Source: Desulfuromonadaceae bacterium (GTDB lineage: Bacteria > Desulfobacterota > Desulfuromonadia > Desulfuromonadales > SZUA-540). From it: DNA of 49,618 bases. Below, one piece after another: positions 13,981 through 21,780 of this stretch (position 1 is its first letter; every line of letters starts with the position of its first letter). The position numbers were made by a program, and so were the translations under genes. Location of the stretch: the NCBI GenBank assembly GCA_003250235.1, contig QKGY01000088.1, forward strand, positions 1-49,618. Reading direction: 5' to 3'. The notes below the pieces were generated by a model that saw only the letters and a list, made by a program, of their open reading frames with translations, was not told the DNA's origin and made no database searches.

Positions 13981-15768
13981 TCAAAGCCTCAAAAGAACCT
14001 TCTCGGGACTGAGCCGACGCTCAAGTCTGCGCGCAACAAGGCTCATGGAATAGCAGCATAGGAAATAGAGGACAGCTACCGTACTGTAAATTTCAAAGGG
14101 ATAAATCATCAGACGATTGTTCAGTCCCTGAGCCACGAACGTCAACTCCAGAACTCCGATGACATAGGCCAGCGAGGTATCTTTAAATATCGCGATGAAC
14201 TGCCCGACAATCGCTGGAATCATCTGTTTGAGGGCCTGAGGAAGAATAATATATCGCATCGTCCTGTAATAGTTGAGTCCGGTACTGAGCGCGGCCTCAA
14301 ACTGCCCGGCGGGAATATTCTGGATGCCCCCGCGAACAATCTCCGCCAAATAGGCTCCGGTAAAGAGAGTCAGGGCAATGGTTGCGCTCCAGAATACATT
14401 CAGATACGTATGAATGAAAATCGGCAGAAAGAAATACACCCAGAAAATCACCATGATCAAAGGGGTTCCACGAATGATTTCTATATACAGGGTACAGGGG
14501 ATACTGAAAATTCTGTTTCTGGCCATCCTGCCGAGGCCGACAAGAAGGCCTATCCCGAAACTGGCACTGATGGCGATGACCGCCATCAGGATAGAGAAGC
14601 TCAAGCCCCCGAGCCCCCAGAGGAAATCCTCCTCGCCAGTCTGGGGAAAACGCCAGATCAGCAGAGTCCCGATATTCTGGCCGACAATGGACCAGTTCAA
14701 GCGGGATACCCCTACGAGCACCTCATAACCGAGATAGACCAGTACGGCCACCACCGCCCCTTTGAGCAACAGGGAGAGAGCTTTCTGCAGAATCAACCTC
14801 AGGCTCCTAAGAGCCGCTCGAAAGGGAGAATAGCGCAAGGATTGGCGGCGCGTTCCGAACAACAAAGAGAGCGGGTGCGCAAGAGCTTTCCAGCACACTT
14901 CAAACGGCCAGAAAAAAACATCGGCAACCCTGTAAGCGAGGCTTCGTTGCGCCGGGGGGGCTACCTGAAGGCGCAGATTGACCATATTCAGCACAGCCGA
15001 AATGGCCAGGGAAAGTCCGAGGTAAAGTACCGTGGCAGCCGTGGTGGCTTCGAACCCTTTGAAGGTCAGGGATTCGATCTGCTGCGACTGCCAGCACAAC
15101 TCGGCGACGCCGACCACCATGGCCAGGGAGGAGTTCTTCATGTTGTTAAGAAACTCACTGCCCAAAGGAGGAATGATGGCCCGAAAGGCCAGTGGGAGGA
15201 TGACGGTACGAAGCGTCTGAAAATACGTGAGTCCGGATGAATAGGCGGCTTCAAGCAACCCTTTGGAGATGGACTGCAACCCGGCCCGGATGACCTCGGC
15301 CATAAAGGATCCGGTATAGACCGACAACCCCAGAGTCGCACTCCAGAATTCGAAATTGTGGGCAAAAATCCATTCCCGGATCCCCTCCGGAAGGATCATG
15401 GGAAAAGCGAAATACCAGAAGAACAACTGGACCAGCAGTGGCGTATTACGGAAGAACTCAACGTAAGACGTCGAAATCCAGTAAACCGGTCTAAAATGCG
15501 ACAATCGCCCCAAACCGAACAGGGTCCCGAGGGCCAAGGCCACACAAGAACTGATCAGGGTTATTTCAAGGGTAACCGCCAACCCGGACAGCAGTTTGAG
15601 ACCGAGATTTTCCCCATAGGTCGCGTTCACCTCATAAAGAACGCGCCAATCAAACTGGTAGCCAAAATCAAAAAACCAGCCCCAGTAGATGATCCCCGCT
15701 ACCGCCATGACAGCGAGTACCAAGAACTGTATCCAGCGTTTTTCCAGCCAGTGTCGAAGCATTTTCAT
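13981..15768 (-). CDS. polar amino-acid ABC transporter, two permease domains fused (GltJ-GltK type)
   Basis: 595 residues, about twice the usual size. Two HAAT-type binding-protein-dependent permease domains are joined in one chain. The first spans about 55-270 with an EAA loop EAAYSSGLTYFQTLRTVILP; the second about 385-590 with EAALSTGLNYYRTMRYIILP. Each is preceded by a TLLISSC/SFSILMAV-type membrane segment and a SFGxLxGLGRL turn. Between them are one extra membrane segment and a basic linker. Normally these are two separate ~230-residue subunits. The substrate is probably glutamate/aspartate or another polar amino acid. It lies 93 bases after the binding-protein gene, across a hairpin. 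Confidence 0.9.
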   Translation of the reverse strand: MKMLRHWLEKRWIQFLVLAVMAVAGIIYWGWFFDFGYQFDWRVLYEVNATYGENLGLKLLSGLAVTLEITLISSCVALALGTLFGLGRLSHFRPVYWISTSYVEFFRNTPLLVQLFFWYFAFPMILPEGIREWIFAHNFEFWSATLGLSVYTGSFMAEVIRAGLQSISKGLLEAAYSSGLTYFQTLRTVILPLAFRAIIPPLGSEFLNNMKNSSLAMVVGVAELCWQSQQIESLTFKGFEATTAATVLYLGLSLAISAVLNMVNLRLQVAPPAQRSLAYRVADVFFWPFEVCWKALAHPLSLLFGTRRQSLRYSPFRAALRSLRLILQKALSLLLKGAVVAVLVYLGYEVLVGVSRLNWSIVGQNIGTLLIWRFPQTGEEDFLWGLGGLSFSILMAVIAISASFGIGLLVGLGRMARNRIFSIPCTLYIEIIRGTPLIMVIFWVYFFLPIFIHTYLNVFWSATIALTLFTGAYLAEIVRGGIQNIPAGQFEAALSTGLNYYRTMRYIILPQALKQMIPAIVGQFIAIFKDTSLAYVIGVLELTFVAQGLNNRLMIYPFEIYSTVAVLYFLCCYSMSLVARRLERRLSPEKVLLRL

Positions 15769-15796
15769 CCTGTGCGAAGGCAGACCGTATACCGAA

Positions 15797-15826
15797 CGGG
15801 CCCTGAATCGACTGAAACAGGGCCCG
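15797..15826 (-). other. intercistronic hairpin between binding-protein and permease genes
   Basis: Perfect 9-bp stem CGGGCCCTG / CAGGGCCCG with a 12-base loop and no T run. In ABC operons such structures protect the upstream binding-protein mRNA and lower permease expression. Confidence 0.6.
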
Positions 15827-15861
15827 CATGACGGACATTACGTTGTCGGTCCTACAAAGGA

Positions 15862-16689
15862 TCAGGGCCAGATCTCAATTTTACGGGTGAGCGGGAAGTA
15901 ATAGGGGGTCTCGGGACCGTACCATTTATCGTAAATCTTTTTATAGGTGCCGTCGAGCCACATATCCTGAAGCGTGAAATTGATATGATCGCGCCATTTG
16001 GAATCATCCTCAGGCAACCCGATCCCATAGGGTTCGTCGCTGAAAAAGTCACCGACCAGTTCGAATTCACCGGGAACCTGAGCGGCATAACCCAGCAAAA
16101 TCGTGCTGTCGGTCGACCAGGCCGCTACCCGGCCCATACGCAGAGCCTGAAAGCACTCGGATTCCTTCTGGAAGGAAATGACGTTCTTCTCGTAATCCGG
16201 ATCACCCAGTTCCTTGAGAAGATTCTTCACGTTGATTTCGCTGGTCGTTCCCTGCATGGTGGCAATCTTCTTGCCAACAAAATCCTTGGCATCGTGATAT
16301 TGGCCCTTTTTGGCCAAAAGCTTCTGCCCGTCAAAGAAGTAAGTGATTGAAAAATCGATAGATTTGTCGCGCTCACGTTTGTGGGTCATATTTGCAACAG
16401 ACATATCGATGCGCCCCTGCTGCACAAAAGCAATGCGTGTTTTATTGGTCACCGGAACACGCTCCAGCTTGGCTCCGGTACGCTTGGCGATTTCCTCGGC
16501 GATATCCACGTCAAACCCAACCCACTCCTTCTTGTCATTGTAAAATGCCCCGGGAATGGAATCGGTCATGATGCCTGCGCGGATCACCTTGCTTTTCATG
16601 ACCTGATCGTAGGTAGGTCCTGCAAAAGCCACCCCGATCGAGGCCAGCGAGAGAAGCAGAGCCATTGCCAGAATCTTGCGACTGATCAT
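15862..16689 (-). CDS. periplasmic amino-acid-binding protein of ABC transporter
   Basis: 275 residues from the ATG at 16689, preceded by CAGGAGGAAACA. The signal peptide covers about 1-23 (MISRKILAMALLLSLASIG, then VAFAG). The mature protein is a family 3 solute-binding fold: VIRAGIMTDSIPGAFYNDKK, WVGFDVDIAEEIAKR, the DMSVANMTHKRERDKSIDFS hinge segment and FVGKKIATMQGTTSE. It captures a polar amino acid, probably glutamate or aspartate, in the periplasm and delivers it to the fused permease. It is the second gene of the operon, after the ATPase. Confidence 0.92.
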   Translation of the reverse strand: MISRKILAMALLLSLASIGVAFAGPTYDQVMKSKVIRAGIMTDSIPGAFYNDKKEWVGFDVDIAEEIAKRTGAKLERVPVTNKTRIAFVQQGRIDMSVANMTHKRERDKSIDFSITYFFDGQKLLAKKGQYHDAKDFVGKKIATMQGTTSEINVKNLLKELGDPDYEKNVISFQKESECFQALRMGRVAAWSTDSTILLGYAAQVPGEFELVGDFFSDEPYGIGLPEDDSKWRDHINFTLQDMWLDGTYKKIYDKWYGPETPYYFPLTRKIEIWP

Positions 16690-16759
16690 TGTTTCCTCCT
16701 GTTTCTGGATATTAGGGGACACCAAGCCACCCTGTTATGGACGGCACATGAGCATTTCA

Positions 16760-17488
16760 TCAATGAGTCAAGATCTTGCTCAGGAAGGATTTGGTTCTCT
16801 CGTTCTGAGGGTTGGAGAAAAAGGCCGTAGGTGTGTTTTCTTCAATAATCCGACCTTCGTCCATAAAGATAACGCGGTCGGCCACCTCGCGGGCGAAACC
16901 CATCTCATGGGTGACGCACACCATCGTCATCCCTTCCCGGGCCAGGTTCTTCATGACATCCAAAACCTCGTTGATCATTTCGGGATCCAGTGCCGAGGTC
17001 GGTTCATCAAAGAGCATGATTTTTGGCTTCATGGCCAACCCGCGAGCAATGGCCACGCGTTGCTGCTGCCCACCTGACAGTTGCATGGGATAGGCTTCCG
17101 CTTTATCCGGAATATTTACTTTGACCAGAAGATCCCTTGCCAGTTCTTCGGCGTCATTTCGGGTCAGGCGACGGACCATACAGGGAGCCAGGGTGATGTT
17201 CTCCAGAACCGTCATATGGGGATACAGATTAAACTGCTGAAAAACAAAGCCGACTTCGGCCCGAAGCTGCGTGAGGTTGGTTTTCGGATCCTCCAGATCC
17301 ACCCCGTCAACGACAACCTTTCCCTGCTGCACCGGTTCGAGCCGATTAATGGTGCGAATCAGGGTACTTTTTCCGGAACCGCTTGGGCCGCAGATAACCA
17401 CCACTTCACCTGGCGATACATGAAGATTGATATCTTTGAGCACATGAAGCTGATGGAACCATTTGTTGACGTTTTCAAGACGTATCAC
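16760..17488 (-). CDS. polar amino-acid ABC transporter ATP-binding protein (GltL/GlnQ type)
   Basis: 242 residues from a GTG at 17488 with AAGAGG upstream. An ATG start 31 codons further upstream gives an unlikely non-homologous extension. It is a complete ABC ATPase: Walker A GPSGSGKST, Q-loop FQQFNLYPHMTVLEN, signature LSGGQQQRVAIARGL, Walker B MLFDEPTSALDPE and switch His THEM. The VFQQFNLYPHMT segment and length fit amino-acid importers. It is the first gene of the operon and lies 71 bases before the binding-protein gene. A perfect 20-bp palindrome 172 bases upstream may be its operator. Confidence 0.93.
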   Translation of the reverse strand: MIRLENVNKWFHQLHVLKDINLHVSPGEVVVICGPSGSGKSTLIRTINRLEPVQQGKVVVDGVDLEDPKTNLTQLRAEVGFVFQQFNLYPHMTVLENITLAPCMVRRLTRNDAEELARDLLVKVNIPDKAEAYPMQLSGGQQQRVAIARGLAMKPKIMLFDEPTSALDPEMINEVLDVMKNLAREGMTMVCVTHEMGFAREVADRVIFMDEGRIIEENTPTAFFSNPQNERTKSFLSKILTH

Positions 17489-18018
17489 GAAAACCTCTTG
17501 ATTTACGCAGCCAGGAATATTTTTCTCCGGGCCAACAAGGTATGTGTCAGGCATAAGTTCGGGCGCACTATTTTCACCCAAAACACGTTTTGCCTCAAGA
17601 ACAATATTTTAATACCACCAAACGCACCCGCTATCCCGGTGAAATAAGGGATCATTCTGTTCTTTGTCGCGACAAAGAAGAAAGCGTTGGTGAAACATCA
17701 AGTAAATACGCCCCCAAAAATCCCTCTACCCCCTATCCAGAGACAACAAAAAGAAATTTAATCTCAGCGTGTTCCCTGTTTTGGCAAGGTTAAGCGTGAC
17801 CTTCGGAAATCGATGACCAGAAAGGAATACAGCCAGGACAGGCTCCCCTTGTGGTCCTCCAATGGCCCCCCCCAATAGCGATGCGTAAAATTTTTTCTAT
17901 TGTTCGATCGTTACAAATCGCAAACCACAAAAGCAGATTCAACCGTGACTAAAATATTCCGTTGTAGGAAACGTAAAGAAGGAATTCTTCAGTTGTTCCT
18001 GCAGGTAAGCAGCCACAC
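17489..18018. other. long intergenic region upstream of the amino-acid transporter operon
   Basis: About 530 bases without a credible gene. It holds the 20-bp palindrome at 17660-17679 and a small CAAAAC-N2-GTTTTG repeat at 17579-17592. The part from 17680 to 18018 shows no gene, hairpin with T run or repeat that I could recognise; a small RNA cannot be excluded. Confidence 0.4.
17660..17679. promoter_or_regulatory. perfect 20-bp palindrome, candidate operator
   Basis: TTCTTTGTCGCGACAAAGAA is identical to its reverse complement. Such symmetry without a loop is typical of dimeric repressors (GntR, TetR or LacI type), not of a terminator. It lies upstream of the transporter ATPase gene. Confidence 0.55.
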
Positions 18019-18288
18019 CTAACGGGCATTCAAGAGTTCCTGCAGTTTAACAAGCTTTGCCTGCATGGCGTCTTCAACCTTTTGTTCTCCGAACATATAC
18101 GTCAATTGTCCGATCATCAACGTGACATCGGCTATTTCATTAATAATGGCTTGTTCGTCCACCTTGTTGCGTTTCAAATGTTTCAAAGAGGCGATCAACT
18201 CGGCGCACTCTTCAATGGCCTGATCATACTGAGCCTCCACTCCCCATTTATCGAGGGCCGCCTGATAAATTTCCCGATAGCGTTTCAT
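18019..18288 (-). CDS. MazG-like all-alpha NTP pyrophosphohydrolase
   Basis: 89 residues forming a minimal all-alpha NTP-PPase domain. Metal-binding motifs are visible: EECAEL (E26, E27, E30) and NEIADV (E71-x-x-D74 by eye), the ExxE-ExxD pattern shared by MazG, dUTPase and HisE families. It would cleave a nucleoside triphosphate to the monophosphate and pyrophosphate, as a house-cleaning enzyme. The specificity is unknown. The gene stands alone on the minus strand; the AT-rich stretch above 18289 should hold its promoter. Confidence 0.8.
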   Translation of the reverse strand: MKRYREIYQAALDKWGVEAQYDQAIEECAELIASLKHLKRNKVDEQAIINEIADVTLMIGQLTYMFGEQKVEDAMQAKLVKLQELLNAR

Positions 18289-18486
18289 AAAATAATTTCC
18301 TCGTAAGTACGTCTATGGCATCAAACTGCCGGTAAATAAATGGCACTGCACCTGAAGGCGCATCGAAAAGCGGCAAACAATTAACAAGTTCTTATTCCAC
18401 GTAAACATCAAAGAAACCGCGTACGTCTAAATAACTGTAAACAGGAACAACATACCAAATGGAAAAGAGGCGAAAGGAGACAAACC

Positions 18487-18834
18487 ATGACAACAAAACA
18501 GATATTTTCAACCCTGCTGGCGCTCGTGGTAAGCAGCGCGCTAGCCTCTCCAACGCTCGCTGCGGGAAAAGGCCAGGGTGCCAACAATGGAATGTCCGGT
18601 ACATCGATACAGACACAGACCCAGGAGAGGTCTCATAGTCAGCAACAGTACCGCGAACAGGAACAAATTCAAACCCAGGAACGGGAACGTCTGCAACTCA
18701 AAGACCAGGATAATCTGTCGACTGACGAACCGTTAAAAGATCAGGACAGATTGCAGGACCGGGATCGCGACAAAGACCAGGACAAGCTGCAAGATCAAGA
18801 CAGACTGAGAGACCAGGATCGCATTCACCAGTGA
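18487..18834 (+). CDS. exported Gln/Asp/Arg-rich repeat protein, unknown function
   Basis: 115 residues. A signal peptide covers about 1-25 (LALVVSSALASPTLAAG). The mature part is low-complexity: a short Gly/Asn stretch, then QTQTQERS, EQEQIQTQERERLQ and repeated DQDRL/DQDKL units up to the C-terminus. It is highly charged, free of Cys and probably disordered or a long single helix. GAAAGGAGAC before the ATG is a clear ribosome-binding site. No catalytic motif is visible. It is predicted to be periplasmic or secreted, perhaps a binding or chaperone-like protein. Confidence 0.75.
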   Translation: MTTKQIFSTLLALVVSSALASPTLAAGKGQGANNGMSGTSIQTQTQERSHSQQQYREQEQIQTQERERLQLKDQDNLSTDEPLKDQDRLQDRDRDKDQDKLQDQDRLRDQDRIHQ

Positions 18835-18852
18835 CGAAATGGTGAAGTCTGG

Positions 18853-18885
18853 AAAAAGAGAGGGAAGGCCATGGCCTTCCCTCTC
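18853..18885 (-). terminator. terminator of the rhodanese operon (possibly bidirectional)
   Basis: A 28-base perfect palindrome (18858-18885, GAGAGGGAAGGCC/GGCCTTCCCTCTC) is followed on the minus strand by TTTTTCC. It serves the minus-strand operon ending at 18925. On the plus strand there is no T run, but it may still stop the 18487 transcript. Confidence 0.75.
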
Positions 18886-18924
18886 CGCTTAAACGCCGAA
18901 AACTGTAAAAAAAACCGTAACAGC

Positions 18925-19233
18925 TCATTTTTCAAGGGGTAACCCTGCCCTCCGCCATCCCGACATTTGTCCCTCCAGCAGGACAACCCTCTTGTATCCG
19001 CTGAACGAAAGCAGAGATTTGGCCATCTGGGCACGAGGGCCATGCTCACAGGTCACGATCACAAGGCTCTGTTTATCCTGGGGCAACCCGGCCATACGGA
19101 ACAGAATTTTCCAGAACGGAGAATGGATGGCACCGGGGATATGTCCGCTACGAAATTCAAAAATGCTGCGCACATCGACAACGCAAGGTGGATTCTTGGT
19201 TTTAAGACGTTTCGCCAGATCTTTACCCGTCAT
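18925..19233 (-). CDS. single-domain rhodanese-like protein
   Basis: 102 residues with one rhodanese fold. VVDVRSIFEFRSGHIPGAIHSP is the typical N-terminal CH2A-like signature, and C62 in TCEHGPRAQ sits in the active-site loop. It would carry sulfane sulfur as a persulfide or sense it. The loop CEHGPRA has the six-residue size expected for sulfurtransferases. It lies 45 bases after the nitroreductase gene, so it is probably the last gene of the three-gene minus-strand operon. Confidence 0.88.
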   Translation of the reverse strand: MTGKDLAKRLKTKNPPCVVDVRSIFEFRSGHIPGAIHSPFWKILFRMAGLPQDKQSLVIVTCEHGPRAQMAKSLLSFSGYKRVVLLEGQMSGWRRAGLPLEK

Positions 19234-19278
19234 GATTCCTCTGTCTGTTTAAAAAACATCGCACCCGGCCTACAGATC

Positions 19279-19809
19279 TCAGCGGGAAACGAAGCCATTG
19301 TGGTGAATTTTATCGAACTGCAGGGAGCTGAAGGCGTGTCCCTCTTTGTGTTCGTCCGCATAGCCGATACCGACAACAACCGCCACACTGTACCGCTCGT
19401 CCATACCAAACATCTCCCGGATAAAATCCTCGGCGCTCTGCCCTTGGCCGTGCGTCCGCTGACGTATCTGCGCCCAACAGCTGCCCAGTCCCAAGGACGC
19501 GGCACTCAACTGCAAAATCGTCGCAGCAATCGCACAATCCTCAACCCAGACGTCACTTTTTCCGGTATCCGCACAGATAACGACGGCCAGTGGAGCACCG
19601 GCCAGAAATCCGCTGCCATGTTCCTTGGCCTTTGAGAGTTTTTCAAGGATTTCCGGTTGGTTCACGACAATGAACTCCCAGGGGTTGTTCCCGCGGGAAG
19701 AGTACGAGCGCAGCAGAGACTCTTCAAGCTGAGTCACCTTGTCCTGCTCTACCGGTTGGGGAAGAAATTTTCGGATGCTGCGGCGTTTTTGCAATAGAGG
19801 CAATAACAT
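19279..19809 (-). CDS. nitroreductase-family FMN oxidoreductase
   Basis: 176 residues from the ATG at 19809 (GGAGAGGTTCCC upstream). The N-terminal QKRRSIRKF and SSRGNNPWEFIVV segments bind FMN phosphate, and SLGLGSCWAQIRQR and VVVGIGYADE complete the fold. These short members reduce nitro groups, quinones or flavins with NAD(P)H; the substrate is not predictable. It is second in the operon, after a membrane zinc-ribbon protein and before the rhodanese gene. Confidence 0.88.
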   Translation of the reverse strand: MLLPLLQKRRSIRKFLPQPVEQDKVTQLEESLLRSYSSRGNNPWEFIVVNQPEILEKLSKAKEHGSGFLAGAPLAVVICADTGKSDVWVEDCAIAATILQLSAASLGLGSCWAQIRQRTHGQGQSAEDFIREMFGMDERYSVAVVVGIGYADEHKEGHAFSSLQFDKIHHNGFVSR

Positions 19810-19832
19810 GGGAACCTCTCCAAAGGGTGTCG

Positions 19833-20231
19833 TTATTTGCACAAGGGCTTGAAAACCACCTGTTTACGGGCTTCTTCAAGAGTCACTTCGTAACCGTCGG
19901 AATCGACGAGTCGGTACGTTTTCATGCAACGGGAACAATGAAAGGCATAATACGTGGTCGGCACCTTGACCGTTTTTCCTTCGGCATCCTTGCGAAACTT
20001 TATACTGGCATGCTGCTGCCAATCGGCCAGGCGCTTGCGACAGCCGGGACAGTACGGCTGGATGGCCTTATCCCACAACAATTCGAATTGATAGACAAAA
20101 CGGCAATATTGCCAGCGTTTCCACAGAAATACGCCGAGAAGGATCAGGGCCGAAGCCCCTAAAAAGCCACCGACAACAAGTGCGGTGCGGTCATCTGCAA
20201 AAAAATCCTGGAACGTCGTGGATAAATTCAA
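19833..20231 (-). CDS. membrane-anchored protein with a split zinc ribbon
   Basis: 132 residues. One membrane helix covers about 16-38 (TALVVGGFLGASALILLGVF). The cytoplasmic part contains C61-P-G-C64 and C99-S-R-C102, which could form a zinc ribbon, linked by a basic region. No family is recognised. It overlaps no neighbour and lies 23 bases before the nitroreductase start. Its role may be tied to the redox genes that follow. Confidence 0.7.
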   Translation of the reverse strand: MNLSTTFQDFFADDRTALVVGGFLGASALILLGVFLWKRWQYCRFVYQFELLWDKAIQPYCPGCRKRLADWQQHASIKFRKDAEGKTVKVPTTYYAFHCSRCMKTYRLVDSDGYEVTLEEARKQVVFKPLCK

Positions 20232-20334
20232 AACCTGCCCCTCTTGGTTGTGTGTATCAAAAATAGCTGCGGTCCACCCCGAATGGCAGACGCTAGAATA
20301 CGTTTACTGGACTCCCCTGTCAATTCCCTCCCCC

Positions 20335-20362
20335 TTGCATTCCATAACCGCCGCGATATGAA
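20335..20362 (+). promoter_or_regulatory. candidate promoter of the tandem lipoproteins
   Basis: TTGCAT (20335-20340), 16-base spacer, TATGAA (20357-20362), about 30 bases before the ATG at 20392. Confidence 0.45.
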
Positions 20363-20391
20363 TGTAGATAAGCATAGCGGTGGAGAACACA

Positions 20392-20682
20392 ATGCATTAT
20401 TGGATCGTGGGAAGTCTGTTTGCCCTGTTGAGCGCCTGTACTTCCCCGCCCAGGTGGATGTGGCAACATCCCGAAGGGGTGGGTGCAGAGGTCCTCGCCA
20501 AGGACCGTGACGCTTGTCAAAAACAGGCAGCGCAAACCGTTTCTTCCACATGGATCGGTATTCCCTATGGCGATGAATACTGGGACGAGAAAGAGACGGA
20601 ATTTCGTAACTGCATGAAAAGCAGGGGATGGGTATTGGTTCCGACATCTGAAAAGGATGCCCCCGCGCAAAACGGACGGTAA
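20392..20682 (+). CDS. small lipoprotein, tandem copy 1
   Basis: 96 residues from the ATG at 20392 (GGTGGAGAACACA upstream). A lipobox LLSAC gives a lipidated Cys near residue 16. The mature part begins PPRWMWQHPEG, continues LAKDRDACQKQA and ends FRNCMKSRGWVLVP; the two internal Cys could form a disulfide. It is clearly related to the following gene: WxxxEG, LxxDxDxCxxxA and FRxCMKxxGWxLxP are shared. It is exported; function unknown. Confidence 0.75.
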   Translation: MHYWIVGSLFALLSACTSPPRWMWQHPEGVGAEVLAKDRDACQKQAAQTVSSTWIGIPYGDEYWDEKETEFRNCMKSRGWVLVPTSEKDAPAQNGR

Positions 20683-20725
20683 AAGAATGTCCTGGAGATC
20701 CCGGTCTGCCGGGAAAGGAGGGCTT

Positions 20726-21130
20726 ATGAAATTAAAGCTGGCGATCGGGGTACTGGCAATGATTCTTTCGGCCTGCAGTTTTCCCCAATACGAATGGCGC
20801 AACGCTGAAGGCCGCAGTCAAACCTTGCTCGGACAGGACAAGGATGAGTGTTACCGATACGCCAACCAGGTCGTGCCGCCGGGATCCTACTATGATAGAC
20901 GGCTTTTTTGGAATGACCCCTACTGGGATCCTTACTGGGACTCCGACTGGCCTTACCGAAGATTCCCGTCCCACCCCTACAATTACTACTATTACCCCGG
21001 ATATTGGGGGTATCCCACCCCGTTGTATTTTCAATACCGGGAGGACATATTCAGGGCCTGTATGAAAGGAAAAGGCTGGTATCTGGCACCGGTGGATAAA
21101 AATGCAGAACCGCAGGCCCCGCCCAAGTAG
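20726..21130 (+). CDS. small lipoprotein, tandem copy 2 with Tyr/Pro/Trp-rich insert
   Basis: 134 residues from the ATG at 20726, preceded by GGGAAAGGAGGG. The lipobox is LSAC near residue 17. The ends match copy 1 (EWRNAEG, LLGQDKDECYRYA, FRACMKGKGWYLAP). Between them is an insert of about 55 residues rich in Tyr, Trp, Pro and Asp (NDPYWDPYWDSDWPYRR, NYYYYPGYWGYP). The insert may be an aromatic surface loop or adhesive segment. Lies 43 bases after copy 1 and is likely co-transcribed. Function unknown. Confidence 0.8.
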   Translation: MKLKLAIGVLAMILSACSFPQYEWRNAEGRSQTLLGQDKDECYRYANQVVPPGSYYDRRLFWNDPYWDPYWDSDWPYRRFPSHPYNYYYYPGYWGYPTPLYFQYREDIFRACMKGKGWYLAPVDKNAEPQAPPK

Positions 21131-21148
21131 CGAGGGCTATCCAAAGGG

Positions 21149-21709
21149 TTAATCCTGCAAGGCGGCCCATATCAGCACGCCGGTCATATAGAGGACAGTC
21201 GCGCCCCCAAGAAGCATAAGGGCGGCAGCCACGTACGGATACGTTTTTTCGTAAAGGCCTTTTACCCCGATAGCGGGTCGAAGAAAAAGATCTACAGCGT
21301 CCATGATGTCTTGGTTACGCCCCGGCATGATCCTCCTGAGACCTCCGACAAAATCGGCTGGGGTAAAGGAGCGTGTCTTCTTGGGGGTTAACCGGATAAG
21401 GATCCTCTTCCCCGGAGACGTTTCCATCTCAACCGCCATAAAGGTGGCGAACAGCCCGAGATTGAACGTCTTGCCGTAACGCTTCCCCTCGAGAAAATCT
21501 TCGAGGGATTCCCCGGAAAAAAAATTCAACAGACCGACACCTTCCGGCAGTTCCTTCTCAACCGTTGTGGCCTCCCACCCTGCAAGCAGCTTTTCCGTCA
21601 TGCCTACGATCTCCCTCCTGAGAACAGAGTCACCCCGCCATTCATACGTGATCTCTTTCGAAGAGTCAACAGAGGGAACCAAATCGCAAGACTGCGTAAC
21701 GGAATACAC
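21149..21709 (-). CDS. hypothetical protein with C-terminal membrane anchor
   Basis: 186 residues, no recognised family. The N-terminal ~150 residues are soluble, with patches such as REIVGMTEKLLAGWEATT, GVGLLNFFSGESLEDFL and the basic RILIRLTPKKTRSF. The C-terminal ~25 (VAAALMLLGGATVLYMTGVL) form one membrane helix. There is no signal peptide. It would therefore be a tail-anchored or inner-membrane protein with its domain in the cytoplasm. It is divergent from the Cys-rich lipoprotein gene. Confidence 0.65.
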   Translation of the reverse strand: MYSVTQSCDLVPSVDSSKEITYEWRGDSVLRREIVGMTEKLLAGWEATTVEKELPEGVGLLNFFSGESLEDFLEGKRYGKTFNLGLFATFMAVEMETSPGKRILIRLTPKKTRSFTPADFVGGLRRIMPGRNQDIMDAVDLFLRPAIGVKGLYEKTYPYVAAALMLLGGATVLYMTGVLIWAALQD

Positions 21710-21780
21710 CGTCTTTTTATTTTTGGAATGAAATTAGCAAACACCCTCTGGCTAAACCCCTTTCAGCGAGGCCCTTTTTT

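Noticed and set aside
18350..18366. TGGCAC-like sequence resembling a sigma-54 -24 element
   Set aside because: The -12 position reads GA instead of GC at the required spacing.
18300..18430. Repeated GTACGTCTA at about 18310 and 18420
   Set aside because: Only two short copies; likely coincidence in AT-rich DNA.
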